Positions 1-18,329 of a stretch of 64,000 bases of DNA are shown here, piece after piece. The DNA comes from Noviherbaspirillum galbum (GTDB lineage Bacteria; Pseudomonadota; Gammaproteobacteria; Burkholderiales; Burkholderiaceae_D): positions 124,001 to 188,000 of the forward strand of contig NZ_JAAIVB010000008.1 in assembly GCF_010974945.1 (NCBI RefSeq), in the 5' to 3' direction. Below the pieces are notes generated by a model. That model was given only the letters and a program-made list of their open reading frames with translations. It searched no databases and was not told where the DNA came from. The translations under genes and the position numbers were made by a program. Positions within the stretch are counted from its first letter, which is position 1. Each line of letters begins with the position of its first letter.

Positions 1-61
1 GCTCTCCCGCTTTCCTGATCTCCTGCCTTGTCGCTTTCCGCAGGGAGAGCGGGCGGCGGCA

Positions 62-594
62 TCAATCGTCGTCGAGCGCGTCGAGTTCGGGGAACATGAC
101 TTCGGTGAACCCGAACCGGGTGAAATCCTGGATGCGCATCGGATACAGCACGCCGGCGAGGTGGTCGCATTCATGCTGCACGACGCGCGCATGGAAGCCT
201 TCGGCTTCGCGGCTGATGCGCTGCCCGCGCTGGTCCACGCCTTCGTAGCGCAGCCGGGTCCAGCGTGGAACCATGCCGCGCAGGCCGGGAACCGACAGGC
301 AGCCTTCCCAGCCCTCTTCCTTGTCGTCCGACAGCGGGGTCAGCACCGGATTGATGAGCACGGTTTCGGGTACCGGTTCGGCATGGGGATAGCGCGGATT
401 CTGTTTGAAACCGAAGATCACGACCTGCAGGTTCACGCCGATCTGGGGCGCGGCGAGACCGGCGCCGTTGGCGGCGCGCATGGTGTCGAACATGTCTTCG
501 ATAAGGGAATTCAACTCGGGCGTGTCGAAGCTGGTGACCGGTTCGGCCTGCCGGAGCAGCCGGGGGTCGCCCATCTTGAGGATGGCGCGGACGG

Positions 595-598
<4 letters not shown>
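62..598 (-). CDS. def: Peptide deformylase
   Basis: Removes the formyl group from the N-terminal methionine of nascent proteins; a cytosolic metalloenzyme. The 178-aa product shows all three family motifs in order: [10 protein letters not shown] (motif 1), EGCLSVP (motif 2, Cys metal ligand) and QHECDHLAG (motif 3, the HExxH metal site). I chose the GTG start at 598 because it overlaps the galU stop as GTGA, giving a normal-length protein; the same frame stays open further upstream only as a shadow of galU. It is the last gene of the zipA-ligA-galU-def run and is probably translationally coupled to galU. Family members of this form are common as a second deformylase in Burkholderiales, so another def gene may exist elsewhere. 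Confidence 0.95.
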
Positions 599-4707
<4,109 letters not shown>

Positions 4708-5191
4708 ACGCGGCCATCCTCGCTGGTCGGGCGCGCGCCGCGGATGGCTTGTCCGGCACGTTGGCGCTTATGGGAAAAGTGGTATGTGATCATTGTTTCA
4801 TCCAGGGCGTTGGCCCGGTCCGGTACGCCATTCCGCAGGCGCACCACGAGAGCGAACCAGAGTAGTGATCCCCTAAAGAGTTGTCAAGTTGAACAAACCA
4901 TGCGCAAACGCAAGGTCCGCTCGGCTGGTGCTACCCGCTGGAAATCAATTTCCACACGGTTTGATCATGCCAAAACTGCCACAGGTTCCCAATTGATAGT
5001 AATCAATACTGGGGCAGGCACGAACTTCACAATAAGACTCATCCGGACCGACGAACCATCAATCGGGGTTCAGATCGCCGGGCCACCTCCCGTCTTCTGC
5101 ACAAAAGCACGGAACAATCCGGCTACAGAAGGCGGTCCAGCCTGATATTGCTGACCATCAACCACGACATCACCATCGCATGGAGGGCCGC
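4708..5191. other. Intergenic gap between zipA and the 5192 orphan
   Basis: This 484-bp stretch is visibly richer in A and T than its neighbours from about 4860 to 5170. I see no convincing gene in it: the open frames crossing it on either strand are runovers from zipA antisense or short and without a ribosome site. It holds the candidate zipA promoter at 4859-4887 on the minus strand and the strong GGAGG ribosome site of the 5192 gene at its right end. In most relatives smc and zipA are close neighbours, so this gap and the small gene may be a lineage-specific insertion. Confidence 0.5.
4859..4887 (-). promoter_or_regulatory. Candidate sigma-70 promoter for zipA
   Basis: On the minus strand a perfect -35 hexamer TTGACA (4887-4882) is followed after exactly 17 bp by TACTCT (4864-4859), a weak -10 with 3 of 6 consensus bases. 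It would start transcription about 145 bp before zipA. The perfect -35 and ideal spacing make it worth marking; the poor -10 keeps confidence low. Confidence 0.35.
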
Positions 5192-5548
5192 ATGAAGTTT
5201 TATCACACGGCAAATGCAGCGCGTAAGCTTGGACATGGCGACACCGAACGCCTCGGCGCTTTCGACGGCGCCGCAGCACATCAGCTGAAGGGAGCGGTCG
5301 GCGCGCTGTCCGCGTCATCCCTGCGCGGCAGCAAGGCGGAGGCAAGTTCCCGCGAATTCCGACTACTCGAACTGGCCATGCTCTCGCTAAGCCCCATTCT
5401 GCGCCACATCCACAACTGGTGGTTGCAGCGCGCCGAGCGCCATTACCTCATCTGCGCGGACGTCGAACAGCAGCGTGCCCGCGAAGCGCAGATGAACGTC
5501 GCCTACTACCAGAAGCGCGCCGCCCTCGCCCGTTCCGCACGTCATTGA
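5192..5548 (+). CDS. Small hypothetical protein between zipA and smc
   Basis: A 118-aa product of unknown function. I take the ATG at 5192, since GGAGG ends five bases before it, and not the ATG at 5180, which overlaps that ribosome site. The N-terminal half is polar and low in structure signals; the C-terminal half (about 60-118) is a probable helical region containing SPILRHIHNWWLQRAERHYL and a charged tail ending in YYQKRAALARSARH. No signal peptide or membrane helix is evident. It lies on the opposite strand to smc and zipA, convergent with smc, with a 46-bp gap. The good ribosome site and coding-like codon use support a real gene; I do not recognise the family. Confidence 0.7.
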   Translation: MKFYHTANAARKLGHGDTERLGAFDGAAAHQLKGAVGALSASSLRGSKAEASSREFRLLELAMLSLSPILRHIHNWWLQRAERHYLICADVEQQRAREAQMNVAYYQKRAALARSARH

Positions 5549-5594
5549 GGGGAAGCTCCCTCACCGGCGCGCGGCGCCTGGCGCAAGGCGCGCA

Positions 5595-9122
<3,528 letters not shown>

Positions 9123-9313
9123 GTTGTCGACACTTTACCAACTGATAACAAAAATTGTCGCCAGAGCAAACTTTCCGGCCCGAGAAAGGGCCCTATCATA
9201 TCATCTCGGGTCTTGCCAAAGACAACGATCTCGGCCGCCAATGATGCTTTCAGGCAATACCAGCCAAGATGACGGATGCAGCAGGCCGGCGAAGTCAGGA
9301 AGCGAGCCAAAGG

Positions 9314-9319
9314 TATAAT
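9314..9319 (+). promoter_or_regulatory. Candidate -10 element for dapC
   Basis: A perfect TATAAT sits 51 bp before the dapC GTG start in the smc/dapC divergent region. No good -35 is visible at 16-18 bp spacing, so this rests on the -10 alone. Confidence 0.35.
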
Positions 9320-9369
9320 GCCGCCTTTAGCCGCAAGCCCACTTCCGTCCTTCCTTTCGTGCAGCCCAA

Positions 9370-10569
9370 GTGAACCCTCTTCTCGACAAGCTCCAGCCCT
9401 ATCCCTTCGAAAAGCTGCGCCAGCTGTTTGCCGGCGTCACGCCGGATCCGGCCTTCAGTCCGATCAGCCTCGGCATCGGCGAACCGAAGCATCCCACGCC
9501 GCCGTTCATCCAGGAGGCGCTCGCCGCGAACCTGTCCGGACTGGCAAGTTATCCGTCGACGCTCGGCTCGGACGCCCTGCGCGGGGCGATCGCAGGCTGG
9601 CTGGAACGCCGCTACGGCCTGCCGCCGCTGGATCCGGCAACCCAGATCCTGCCGGTGAACGGCTCCCGCGAAGCCTTGTTCGCGCTGGCGCAGACAGTGA
9701 TCGACCCGGTGCCCGGCGCCCTGGTGATGTGTCCCAATCCGTTCTATCAGATCTACGAAGGCGCGGCCTATCTTGCCGGCGCGACGCCGTATTTCGTGAA
9801 TTCCGATCCCGCGCGCAACTTCGCGCCGGATTACCGCAGCGTTCCCGCCGAGGTCTGGCCGCGCGTCCAACTGCTCTACCTTTGCTCGCCGGGCAACCCG
9901 ACCGGCGCGGTGCTGACGCTGGAAGACTGGAAGGAGCTATTCGCGCTTTCCGACCGCTATGGCTTCGTCATCGCCTCGGACGAGTGCTATTCCGAAATCT
10001 ATTTCAAGGACACCGCCCCCCTCGGCGGACTGGAAGCCGCGCACAAGCTGGGACGGTCCGGGTATCCCAGGCTGATCGCATTCTCCAGCCTCTCCAAGCG
10101 TTCAAACGTGCCGGGCATGCGTTCCGGCTTCGTGGCCGGCGACGCCGAGATCCTGAAGAAATACCTGCTGTACCGCACCTACCACGGCAGCGCCATGAGC
10201 CCCTCCATTCAGGCCGCCTCGGCCGTCGCCTGGAATGACGAGCAGCATGTGATCGAGAACCGCCAGAAGTACGTCGCCAAGTTCAACCAGGTGACGCCGC
10301 TGCTGCGCGAAGTGCTCGACGTCGACCTGCCGGACGCGGGTTTTTACCTCTGGGCGAAGGTGGATGGCCGTGTTGCAATTTCCGACACCGAGTTCGCGAA
10401 GCGCCTGCATGCCGAATATAATGTGACGGTATTGCCGGGAAGCTACCTCGCGCGCGAGGCGCACGGAGCGAACCCTGGCGCCAACCGGGTCCGCATGGCC
10501 CTCGTCGCCGAAGTCGAGGAATGCCTGGAAGCCGCGCAACGCATCGTGGAATTCGCCCGCAAGCTTTGA
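9370..10569 (+). CDS. dapC: Succinyldiaminopimelate transaminase
   Basis: PLP enzyme of the succinylase branch of lysine/diaminopimelate synthesis, converting N-succinyl-2-amino-6-ketopimelate to N-succinyl-LL-DAP with glutamate. The 399-aa product is a class I/II aminotransferase: [17 protein letters not shown]-terminus typical of Dap[13 protein letters not shown], the SDECYSE segment and the PLP-lysine region [17 protein letters not shown]. The start is GTG at 9370. Following dapD and nearby dapE confirm the pathway and separate it from related aspartate aminotransferases. It is divergent from smc. Confidence 0.94.
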   Translation: MNPLLDKLQPYPFEKLRQLFAGVTPDPAFSPISLGIGEPKHPTPPFIQEALAANLSGLASYPSTLGSDALRGAIAGWLERRYGLPPLDPATQILPVNGSREALFALAQTVIDPVPGALVMCPNPFYQIYEGAAYLAGATPYFVNSDPARNFAPDYRSVPAEVWPRVQLLYLCSPGNPTGAVLTLEDWKELFALSDRYGFVIASDECYSEIYFKDTAPLGGLEAAHKLGRSGYPRLIAFSSLSKRSNVPGMRSGFVAGDAEILKKYLLYRTYHGSAMSPSIQAASAVAWNDEQHVIENRQKYVAKFNQVTPLLREVLDVDLPDAGFYLWAKVDGRVAISDTEFAKRLHAEYNVTVLPGSYLAREAHGANPGANRVRMALVAEVEECLEAAQRIVEFARKL

Positions 10570-10630
10570 ATCCGGCCTTCCGGCCTCCAGTTCCGAATCA
10601 CCATCCCATCAACATCAAGCGAACGCTCTC

Positions 10631-11458
10631 ATGACTCAACAGCTCCAACAAATCATCGACCAGGCCTGGGAAAACCGCGCGGACTTTTCCCCCAAGTCCG
10701 CTCCGGCGGAAGTGCGCGACGCCGTGGCGCACGTGCTCGAACAGCTCAACCAGGGCAGCCTGCGCGTGGCGCAGAAGGAAAACGGCGAATGGCTGGTCAA
10801 CCAGTGGATCAAGAAGGCGGTGCTGCTGTCCTTCCGCCTGGAAGACAACCTGCCGATGCCGGCCGGCGGCAGCATGCAGTTCTATGACAAGGTCCCCACC
10901 AAGTTCGCCGGCTACACCGCCGAGGACTTCGCCAAGGGCGGCTTCCGCGTCGTGCCGCCCGCCGTCGCGCGCCGCGGAAGCTTCATCGGCCGCAACGTTG
11001 TGCTGATGCCGTCCTACGTCAACATCGGCGCCTACGTCGACGAAGGCGCCATGGTCGACACCTGGGCCACCGTCGGCTCCTGCGCCCAGATCGGCAAGAA
11101 CGTCCACCTGTCCGGCGGCGTCGGCATCGGCGGCGTGCTCGAACCGATGCAGGCCAACCCGACCATCATCGAAGACAACTGCTTCATCGGCGCCCGCTCC
11201 GAGATCGTGGAAGGCGTGATCGTCGAGGAAAACTCCGTGATTTCCATGGGCGTCTACATCGGCCAGTCGACCAAGATCTACGACCGCGCCACGGGCGAGG
11301 TGAGCTATGGCCGCATCCCCGCCGGATCGGTCGTCGTTTCCGGCAGCCTGCCCTCGGCGGACGGCAAGTACAGCCTCTACTGCGCGGTGATCGTCAAGCG
11401 CGTGGATGCCAAGACCCGCGCCAAGACCGGCATCAACGAACTGCTGCGCGACGCCTGA
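10631..11458 (+). CDS. dapD: Tetrahydrodipicolinate N-succinyltransferase
   Basis: Transfers succinyl from succinyl-CoA to tetrahydrodipicolinate, the step before DapC. The 275-aa product has the helical N-terminal domain ([19 protein letters not shown]) and a left-handed beta-helix of hexapeptide repeats (about 105-235: [25 protein letters not shown] and [18 protein letters not shown]). The C-terminal segment [23 protein letters not shown] is diagnostic for DapD. It sits 61 bp after dapC and is almost certainly cotranscribed with it. Length is that of the family. Confidence 0.97.
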   Translation: MTQQLQQIIDQAWENRADFSPKSAPAEVRDAVAHVLEQLNQGSLRVAQKENGEWLVNQWIKKAVLLSFRLEDNLPMPAGGSMQFYDKVPTKFAGYTAEDFAKGGFRVVPPAVARRGSFIGRNVVLMPSYVNIGAYVDEGAMVDTWATVGSCAQIGKNVHLSGGVGIGGVLEPMQANPTIIEDNCFIGARSEIVEGVIVEENSVISMGVYIGQSTKIYDRATGEVSYGRIPAGSVVVSGSLPSADGKYSLYCAVIVKRVDAKTRAKTGINELLRDA

Positions 11459-11468
11459 TCGCCATCCA

Positions 11469-11498
11469 GCCCGCCCGGCCGGCGCTTGGCCGGCGGGC
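11469..11498 (+). terminator. GC-rich hairpin after dapD
   Basis: An 11-bp GC-only stem with one bulged base and a 7-nt loop lies 11 bp past the dapD stop and 35 bp before pilU. There is no T-run after it, so it may be an attenuator, an mRNA-stability hairpin, or simply a GC-rich chance palindrome. Confidence 0.3.
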
Positions 11499-11533
11499 GC
11501 ATCACCAGTCTAACCGCCTCACCGGAGACCGCC

Positions 11534-12682
11534 ATGGCCATGGACCGCTTGTTCGCGCTGATGAAGGAAAAGAAGGCATCGGACCTTTTCATGTCGGTGG
11601 GTTCGCCCATCCACGTCAAGATCAACGGCCACATGCTGCCCGTCAACCAGCAGAAGATGGACAACGCGACCATCAAGACGCTGCTGGCGGAAGTGGTGGC
11701 GCCGGAACGCCTCGCTGAACTCGAAGCCAGCAACGAACTCAACCTCGGCATTCCGGTCGCAGGCACCGGCAGCTTCCGCCTCTCGGCCTTCCGGCAGCGC
11801 GGTACACTGTCGGCGGTCTTCCGCTTCATTCCGGCGGACATTCCGCGCCTCGCCGACCTGAACGTGCCGCCGGTGCTGGCCGACATCATCATGGAAAAGC
11901 GCGGGCTCATCCTGGTGGTCGGCTCCACAGGATCGGGCAAGTCGACCACCATCGCCTCTATGCTCGACCACCGCAACGCCAGCCGCTCCGGACACATCCT
12001 GACGCTGGAAGACCCGGTGGAATACCTGTTCACCAACAAGAAATCCATCGTCAACCAGCGCGAGATCGGCTCCGATGCGAACAGCATGGACATCGCCCTG
12101 AAGAACGCCTTGCGCCAGGCGCCGGACTGCATCCTCATCGGCGAGATCCGCGACAAGGAATCCATGGGCAACGCCCTCGCCTACGCCCAGTCCGGCCACC
12201 TCGTGGTCGCGACCCTGCATGCGAACAACAGCTACCAGGCGCTGACCCGCATCATCAACTTCTATCCGCTCGACACGCGGCCCTCGCTGCTGGGCGACCT
12301 CGCTGTCACCATCAAGGCCATCGTTTCCCAGCGCCTGATTCCCGCCATCGACGGCGGGCGGCGCGCCGCCGTCGAAGTCCTGCTCAATACCCGCCACGTC
12401 GCGGAACTCGTCGAGCAGGGCCAGATTTCGCAGATCAAGGAAGCGCTCGAGAAGAGCCTGTCGCCCGGCTCGCAAACCTTCGAGCAAGCCTTGCTGCAAT
12501 TGATCAATGACGGCGTGATCACGCAGGAGGAAGCGCTGGCGAATGCGGATTCGCCGACCAACCTCTACTGGCTGCTCAACAACGATGGCAATGCAAGCGG
12601 CAGGGCCGGCGCTTCGCTTCCCGAACCGGAACCGGTCAGGGACGACGGCCCGACCTTCACCGAATTCACCCTCAACGTCTGA
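11534..12682 (+). CDS. pilU: Type IV pilus retraction ATPase, PilU type
   Basis: Hexameric ATPase that works with PilT to retract type IV pili in twitching motility. The start is the ATG at 11534, with GGAG six bases upstream (382 aa); the longer frame to 11486 lacks a ribosome site. Motifs: VVGSTGSGKSTTIASM (Walker A), TLEDPVEYL (Asp box), RQAPDCILIGEIRDKESM (Walker B), SGHLVVATLHANN (His box). The C-terminal QTFEQALLQLINDGVITQEEAL-type segment and tail after it, and IVSQRLIPAIDGGRRAAVEVL, are closer to PilU than PilT. Its position inside the dap cluster is metabolically unrelated but seems typical of this lineage. Confidence 0.88.
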   Translation: MAMDRLFALMKEKKASDLFMSVGSPIHVKINGHMLPVNQQKMDNATIKTLLAEVVAPERLAELEASNELNLGIPVAGTGSFRLSAFRQRGTLSAVFRFIPADIPRLADLNVPPVLADIIMEKRGLILVVGSTGSGKSTTIASMLDHRNASRSGHILTLEDPVEYLFTNKKSIVNQREIGSDANSMDIALKNALRQAPDCILIGEIRDKESMGNALAYAQSGHLVVATLHANNSYQALTRIINFYPLDTRPSLLGDLAVTIKAIVSQRLIPAIDGGRRAAVEVLLNTRHVAELVEQGQISQIKEALEKSLSPGSQTFEQALLQLINDGVITQEEALANADSPTNLYWLLNNDGNASGRAGASLPEPEPVRDDGPTFTEFTLNV

Positions 12683-12712
12683 CGCGGCAGCACGCCGCAA
12701 CACCCGCACAGC

Positions 12713-14204
<1,492 letters not shown>

Positions 14205-14224
14205 CTCACCCGCTGTAAGGCAAC

Positions 14225-15112
14225 ATGACTCCTTCCGATTTTTCCACCGTGCGCGACCTGCTGCGCTACGCCACGACCTGCTTCAATACCGCGGGCCTGT
14301 TCTTCGGCCACGGCAACAGCAATGCCTTCGACGAAGCCGCCTATCTCATCCTGCACACGCTGAAGCTGCCGCTCGACAAGCTCGATCCTTTCCTCGATGC
14401 GCGGCTCCTGCCCGACGAGACCGCTGCGGTGCTCAAGGTGATCGAGCGCCGCACCGTCGAGCGCGTGCCGGCCGCCTATCTCACCAATGAGGCCTGGCTC
14501 GGCAACTACCGCTTCTATGTCGACGAGCGCGTGATCGTTCCCCGCTCTTTCATCGCCGAACTCGTTCCAGACCGCTTCTCGCCCTGGATCGAGGATCCCG
14601 ACGCGGTAACGCGCATCCTCGAACTCTGCACCGGCTCCGGCTGCCTGCCCATCATGCTGGCCGACGCGTTCGCCAACGCCGAGGTCGATGCGGTGGATAT
14701 CTCGCGCGACGCCCTTGCCGTCGCGCAGCGCAACGTCGACGACTACGACCTGCAGGACCGCATCACGCTGATCGAGTCCGATCTCTACTCGCGCGTGCCG
14801 CCGAAGAAATACGACCTGATCGTCACCAATCCGCCCTACGTGAATTCAGGCTCGATGAGCCGCCTGCCGAAGGAATACCTGCACGAACCGCAGATCGCCC
14901 TCGCCGGGGGAGACGACGGCATGGATCTCGTGCGGCGCATCATGGCCGGCGCGGCCGAGCGGCTCACCGACGACGGCATCCTGGTGGTCGAAGTCGGCAA
15001 CGAGCGGCCGTTCACCGAGGCCGCCTTCCCCGACCTCGAACTTACCTGGATGTCCACCAGCGCCGGCGACGACATGGTGTTCCTCGTTACCGCCGACCAG
15101 TTGAAAGCTTGA
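14225..15112 (+). CDS. prmB: 50S ribosomal protein L3 glutamine methyltransferase
   Basis: Methylates a glutamine of ribosomal protein L3 using S-adenosylmethionine. The 295-aa product has a helical N-terminal substrate domain (about 1-120), the SAM motif LELCTGSGCLPIMLA, the acidic motif VDAVDIS and the glutamine-methyltransferase catalytic motif VTNPPYV. The N-terminal LRYATTCFNTAGLFFGHG-type segment is characteristic of PrmB and not of PrmC. It starts 20 bp after dapE in the same direction and is followed by yheS at 7 bp, so all are likely cotranscribed. Confidence 0.94.
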   Translation: MTPSDFSTVRDLLRYATTCFNTAGLFFGHGNSNAFDEAAYLILHTLKLPLDKLDPFLDARLLPDETAAVLKVIERRTVERVPAAYLTNEAWLGNYRFYVDERVIVPRSFIAELVPDRFSPWIEDPDAVTRILELCTGSGCLPIMLADAFANAEVDAVDISRDALAVAQRNVDDYDLQDRITLIESDLYSRVPPKKYDLIVTNPPYVNSGSMSRLPKEYLHEPQIALAGGDDGMDLVRRIMAGAAERLTDDGILVVEVGNERPFTEAAFPDLELTWMSTSAGDDMVFLVTADQLKA

Positions 15113-15119
15113 TGCCAGC

Positions 15120-17138
15120 ATGATCCGTTTGCAGCACGTGACCCTCGCGCGCGGCGTCAAGCCGCTCCTGGAGGATGCCGATGTCACCCTCAATCCCGGC
15201 GAAAAGATCGGCCTCATCGGCGCCAACGGCGCGGGCAAATCCAGCCTGTTCGCGATGTTGCGCGGCGAATTGCATGCCGACCTCGGCGAGGTGGATTTCC
15301 CCGCCAAGTGGCGCGTGGCCCACGTGGCCCAGGAAACCCCTGCCCTCGACCGGCCGGCAATCGAGTATGCGATCGACGGCGACGCCGGCTTGCGCGTCCT
15401 CGAAGCCGAACTCGCCGACCTCGAGGCCCATCCCGACCATGCCGCCAATGGCAACCGCATCGGCGAGCTCCATGCGGCGCTGGCCGATGCCGACGCCTAC
15501 ACCGTCCGCTCCCGCGCCGAGCAGTTGCTGACCGGCCTCGGCTTTTCCATCGAACAGATGCAATGGCCGGTGGCGAGCTTTTCCGGCGGCTGGCGCATGC
15601 GACTCAACCTCGCGCAGGCACTGATGTGCCCCTCCGACCTGCTGCTGCTCGACGAACCGACCAACCACCTCGACCTCGACGCCATCATCTGGCTGGAAGA
15701 CTGGCTCAAGCGCTACTCCGGCACGCTGGTCATCATTTCCCACGACCGCGATTTCCTCGACGGCGTGGTGAACGTGATCGTGCATATCGATGAACGCAAG
15801 CTCAAGCGCTACAGCGGCAATTACTCGGCCTTCGAGCGCCAGCGCGCGGCCCAGATGGCCCTGACGCAGGCCGCCTTCGAGAAGCAGGTGCGCCAGCGCG
15901 CCCACCTGCAATCCTTCATCGACCGCTTCAAGGCCAAGGCCACCAAGGCGCGCCAGGCGCAGAGCCGCATGAAGATGCTCGCCAAGATGGAAGAGCTCGC
16001 GCCGCTGCGCGCGGCGGCGGAATTTTCCTTTGAGTTCCGCGAACCGTTGAGCGCGCCCAATCCCTTGCTGGTGATGGAGGATGTGAAAGCCGGCTACCGC
16101 CTCGACGGCAATGACGACGACGGCGACGACACCGCCATCAAGATCATCGTATCCGGCATCAATTTTTCCTTGCAGACCGGCCAGCGCATCGGCCTGCTTG
16201 GCGTGAACGGCGCCGGCAAGTCCACCCTGGTCAAGACGATCGCCGGCGACCTCGCGCCGCTCGATGGCGTCGCGCGCCTCGGCAAGGGACTCGCAATCGG
16301 CTATTTTGCCCAGCACCAGGTCGAGATGCTTCGCCACGATGAGTCTCCGCTGTGGCACCTGACAAGGCTCGCGCCGACCACGCGCGAGCAGGAACTGCGC
16401 AATTTCCTCGGCGGCTTCAATTTTCCGGGCGACATGGTGACCAGCAAGATCGCGCCTTTCTCCGGCGGCGAGAAGGCCCGCCTCGCGCTGGCGCTGATCG
16501 TCTGGCAGCGCCCCAACCTGCTGCTTCTGGACGAGCCTACCAACCACCTCGACCTCGAAACCCGCGAAGCCCTCACCATGGCGCTGGCGCAGTTCGAAGG
16601 CACGCTGGTGCTCGTCTCGCACGACCGGCATCTGCTGCGCGCCACCACCGACCAGTTCATGATCGTCGCCGATGGCAAGCTGCAAGCTTTCGACGGCGAC
16701 CTCGACGACTACAAGGACTCGCTGTTCAAGACCAAGCTCGGCAAGGCGGAAAGCAACGGTACGCAAGGCCGGGCGGCGGCGTCCGATGCCGCGTCATCAT
16801 CGTCATCTTCCTCCCCGGGCGCTGCGACCGAGGCCGCGCCGAGCCGCGAGGATCGGCAAGAACGCAAGCGCGTCGAGGCCGAAGAAAGGCAGCGCCTGTC
16901 TGCGTTGAAGAAACCGATCGAATCACGCATCAAGCGGATCGAGGACCAGATGGCCAAGCTGAATGCGCAAAAGGATGGCATTGCGGCCAGCCTGTCCGAT
17001 CCGACCATCTACGACGAGGCGAACAAGGAAAGCCTCAAGAAGCTCATCCTCGACCAGGCCTACGTTGCAAAGGAACTCGAGCAGCTCGAAAGCGAATGGC
17101 TGGACCAGCAGGAGGCGCTGGAACGGATCCTTGCCTGA
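15120..17138 (+). CDS. yheS: ABC-F family ATPase, YheS type
   Basis: Soluble twin-ATPase of the ABC-F group that acts on ribosomes and not as a transporter. The 672-aa product has two ABC domains, each with Walker A (LIGANGAGKSS and LLGVNGAGKST), signature (SFSGGWRMRLNLAQAL and PFSGGEKARLALAL) and Walker B (LLLLDEPTNHLDLD and LLLLDEPTNHLDLE). A linker with YIDRFKAKATKARQAQSRMKML-like sequence (written here as its family match) lies between them, and a C-terminal coiled coil (about 575-670) follows a Ser/Ala-rich spacer. The WRVAHVAQETPALDRPAIEY segment closely parallels E. coli YheS. No membrane partner is encoded nearby. Confidence 0.93.
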   Translation: MIRLQHVTLARGVKPLLEDADVTLNPGEKIGLIGANGAGKSSLFAMLRGELHADLGEVDFPAKWRVAHVAQETPALDRPAIEYAIDGDAGLRVLEAELADLEAHPDHAANGNRIGELHAALADADAYTVRSRAEQLLTGLGFSIEQMQWPVASFSGGWRMRLNLAQALMCPSDLLLLDEPTNHLDLDAIIWLEDWLKRYSGTLVIISHDRDFLDGVVNVIVHIDERKLKRYSGNYSAFERQRAAQMALTQAAFEKQVRQRAHLQSFIDRFKAKATKARQAQSRMKMLAKMEELAPLRAAAEFSFEFREPLSAPNPLLVMEDVKAGYRLDGNDDDGDDTAIKIIVSGINFSLQTGQRIGLLGVNGAGKSTLVKTIAGDLAPLDGVARLGKGLAIGYFAQHQVEMLRHDESPLWHLTRLAPTTREQELRNFLGGFNFPGDMVTSKIAPFSGGEKARLALALIVWQRPNLLLLDEPTNHLDLETREALTMALAQFEGTLVLVSHDRHLLRATTDQFMIVADGKLQAFDGDLDDYKDSLFKTKLGKAESNGTQGRAAASDAASSSSSSSPGAATEAAPSREDRQERKRVEAEERQRLSALKKPIESRIKRIEDQMAKLNAQKDGIAASLSDPTIYDEANKESLKKLILDQAYVAKELEQLESEWLDQQEALERILA

Positions 17139-17201
17139 CCATCGTTCCCGAGGGAAATCATGTCCTGCCGATAGAGCAAGTCTGCACGGGCTGATGCTAA
17201 G

Positions 17202-18320
17202 ATGACCATCATTTCCCTCATTCCCGCAGACATGAACGACACCGTCGACCGTCCTCTCGCCGGCATCCGCGTGCTGGACCTGACCCGCCTGCTCCCCGGG
17301 CCCGTGGCCACGCTGCATCTTGCCGACATGGGCGCGGAAATCATCAAGATCGAAGACCCCGGGCCGGGCGACTATGCCCGGACCATGGGTCCGGTGCGCC
17401 GGGAAGTGTCGCAGTTCTTCGTCGCGGTCAATCGCGGCAAGACCTTCCTGCGCATGGACCTGAAGGACCCGGCCGCGCGCGCGGAATTCCTTGCCATGGT
17501 CGAGAAGGCGGACGTCGTCGTCGAAAGCTTCCGCCCCGGAGTCATGGACAAGCTCGGCCTGGGCTGGGAGGTGCTCAAGCAGCGTAATCCGTCCCTCGTG
17601 ATGTGCGCCATTTCCGGGTATGGGCAGGACGGGCCATTCGCCCGACTCGCCGGCCACGACATCAATTACGTCGGACTCGCCGGCATGCTCGAGCAGAACG
17701 TCGGGCCGGACGGCACGCCCGCCCTGTCCAACCTGCAGGTGGGCGACCTGCTCGGTGGCGCGCAAGCCGCCGTCCAGGGCATGCTCGCGGCGCTGGTCGC
17801 GGTCAAGATGGGACGCCCGGGGCGCTTCGTCGACGTCTCGATGACCGACGCGGTATTCGCCCACAACATCATGCCGCTGGTGGCGGTCAACAATGATGGC
17901 AGGCCGGCCGCGCCCGGCAAGGATCTGCTCACCGGCGGCGTCCCCTGCTACAACGTCTACCGCACCAGCGACGGCCGCTTCATGGCGGTGGGCGCGCTCG
18001 AACTCAAGTTCTGGGAGCAATGCTGCGCGGTGCTCGGCAGGCCGGACCTGCAGGCCCGCCACTGGAGCCTCGGACAGGAGGTCGGCGGAGCGGACGCCCG
18101 CGCCGTCAAGGCGGAACTCGACGCCATCTTCGCCACCGCCACCATGGCCGCCTGGACCGATCGTTTCGCGCAGGCCGACTGCTGCGTCACGCCGGTACTG
18201 CGCGCCGACGAAGCCGTTGCCCATCCGCTGTTCCGCGAGCGCGGCATGGTCAGGGACGCCTTGCATCCGACCGAGGGGCCCTACCATGCGACCGGGCCTG
18301 CCGTGCGGTTCGCCGCCTGA
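17202..18320 (+). CDS. CaiB/BaiF-family CoA-transferase
   Basis: Class III CoA-transferase or racemase. The 372-aa product (or 362 aa from the in-frame ATG at 17232; neither start has a clear ribosome site) begins RPLAGIRVLDLTRLLPGPVATLHLADMGAEIIKIED, the family hallmark, with an Asp in the NLQVGDLLGGAQAA segment at the position of the catalytic aspartate. The overall pattern (AISGYGQDGPF, GHDINYVGLAG) is close to alpha-methylacyl-CoA racemases and their relatives. The acyl substrate cannot be told from the sequence. It is followed at 9 bp by a GNAT gene and may be cotranscribed with it. Confidence 0.88.
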   Translation: MTIISLIPADMNDTVDRPLAGIRVLDLTRLLPGPVATLHLADMGAEIIKIEDPGPGDYARTMGPVRREVSQFFVAVNRGKTFLRMDLKDPAARAEFLAMVEKADVVVESFRPGVMDKLGLGWEVLKQRNPSLVMCAISGYGQDGPFARLAGHDINYVGLAGMLEQNVGPDGTPALSNLQVGDLLGGAQAAVQGMLAALVAVKMGRPGRFVDVSMTDAVFAHNIMPLVAVNNDGRPAAPGKDLLTGGVPCYNVYRTSDGRFMAVGALELKFWEQCCAVLGRPDLQARHWSLGQEVGGADARAVKAELDAIFATATMAAWTDRFAQADCCVTPVLRADEAVAHPLFRERGMVRDALHPTEGPYHATGPAVRFAA

Positions 18321-18329
18321 ACCGGAACC

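Noticed and set aside
1-50. Inverted repeat GCTCTCCC/GGGAGAGC at the window start
   Set aside because: Eight-bp arms 34 bp apart after def, with no T-run and the region cut by the window edge, so not called as a terminator.
5070-5345. 91-codon minus-strand frame overlapping the 5192 orphan
   Set aside because: No ribosome site and Arg/Pro/Cys-rich composition; the plus-strand gene has the better support.
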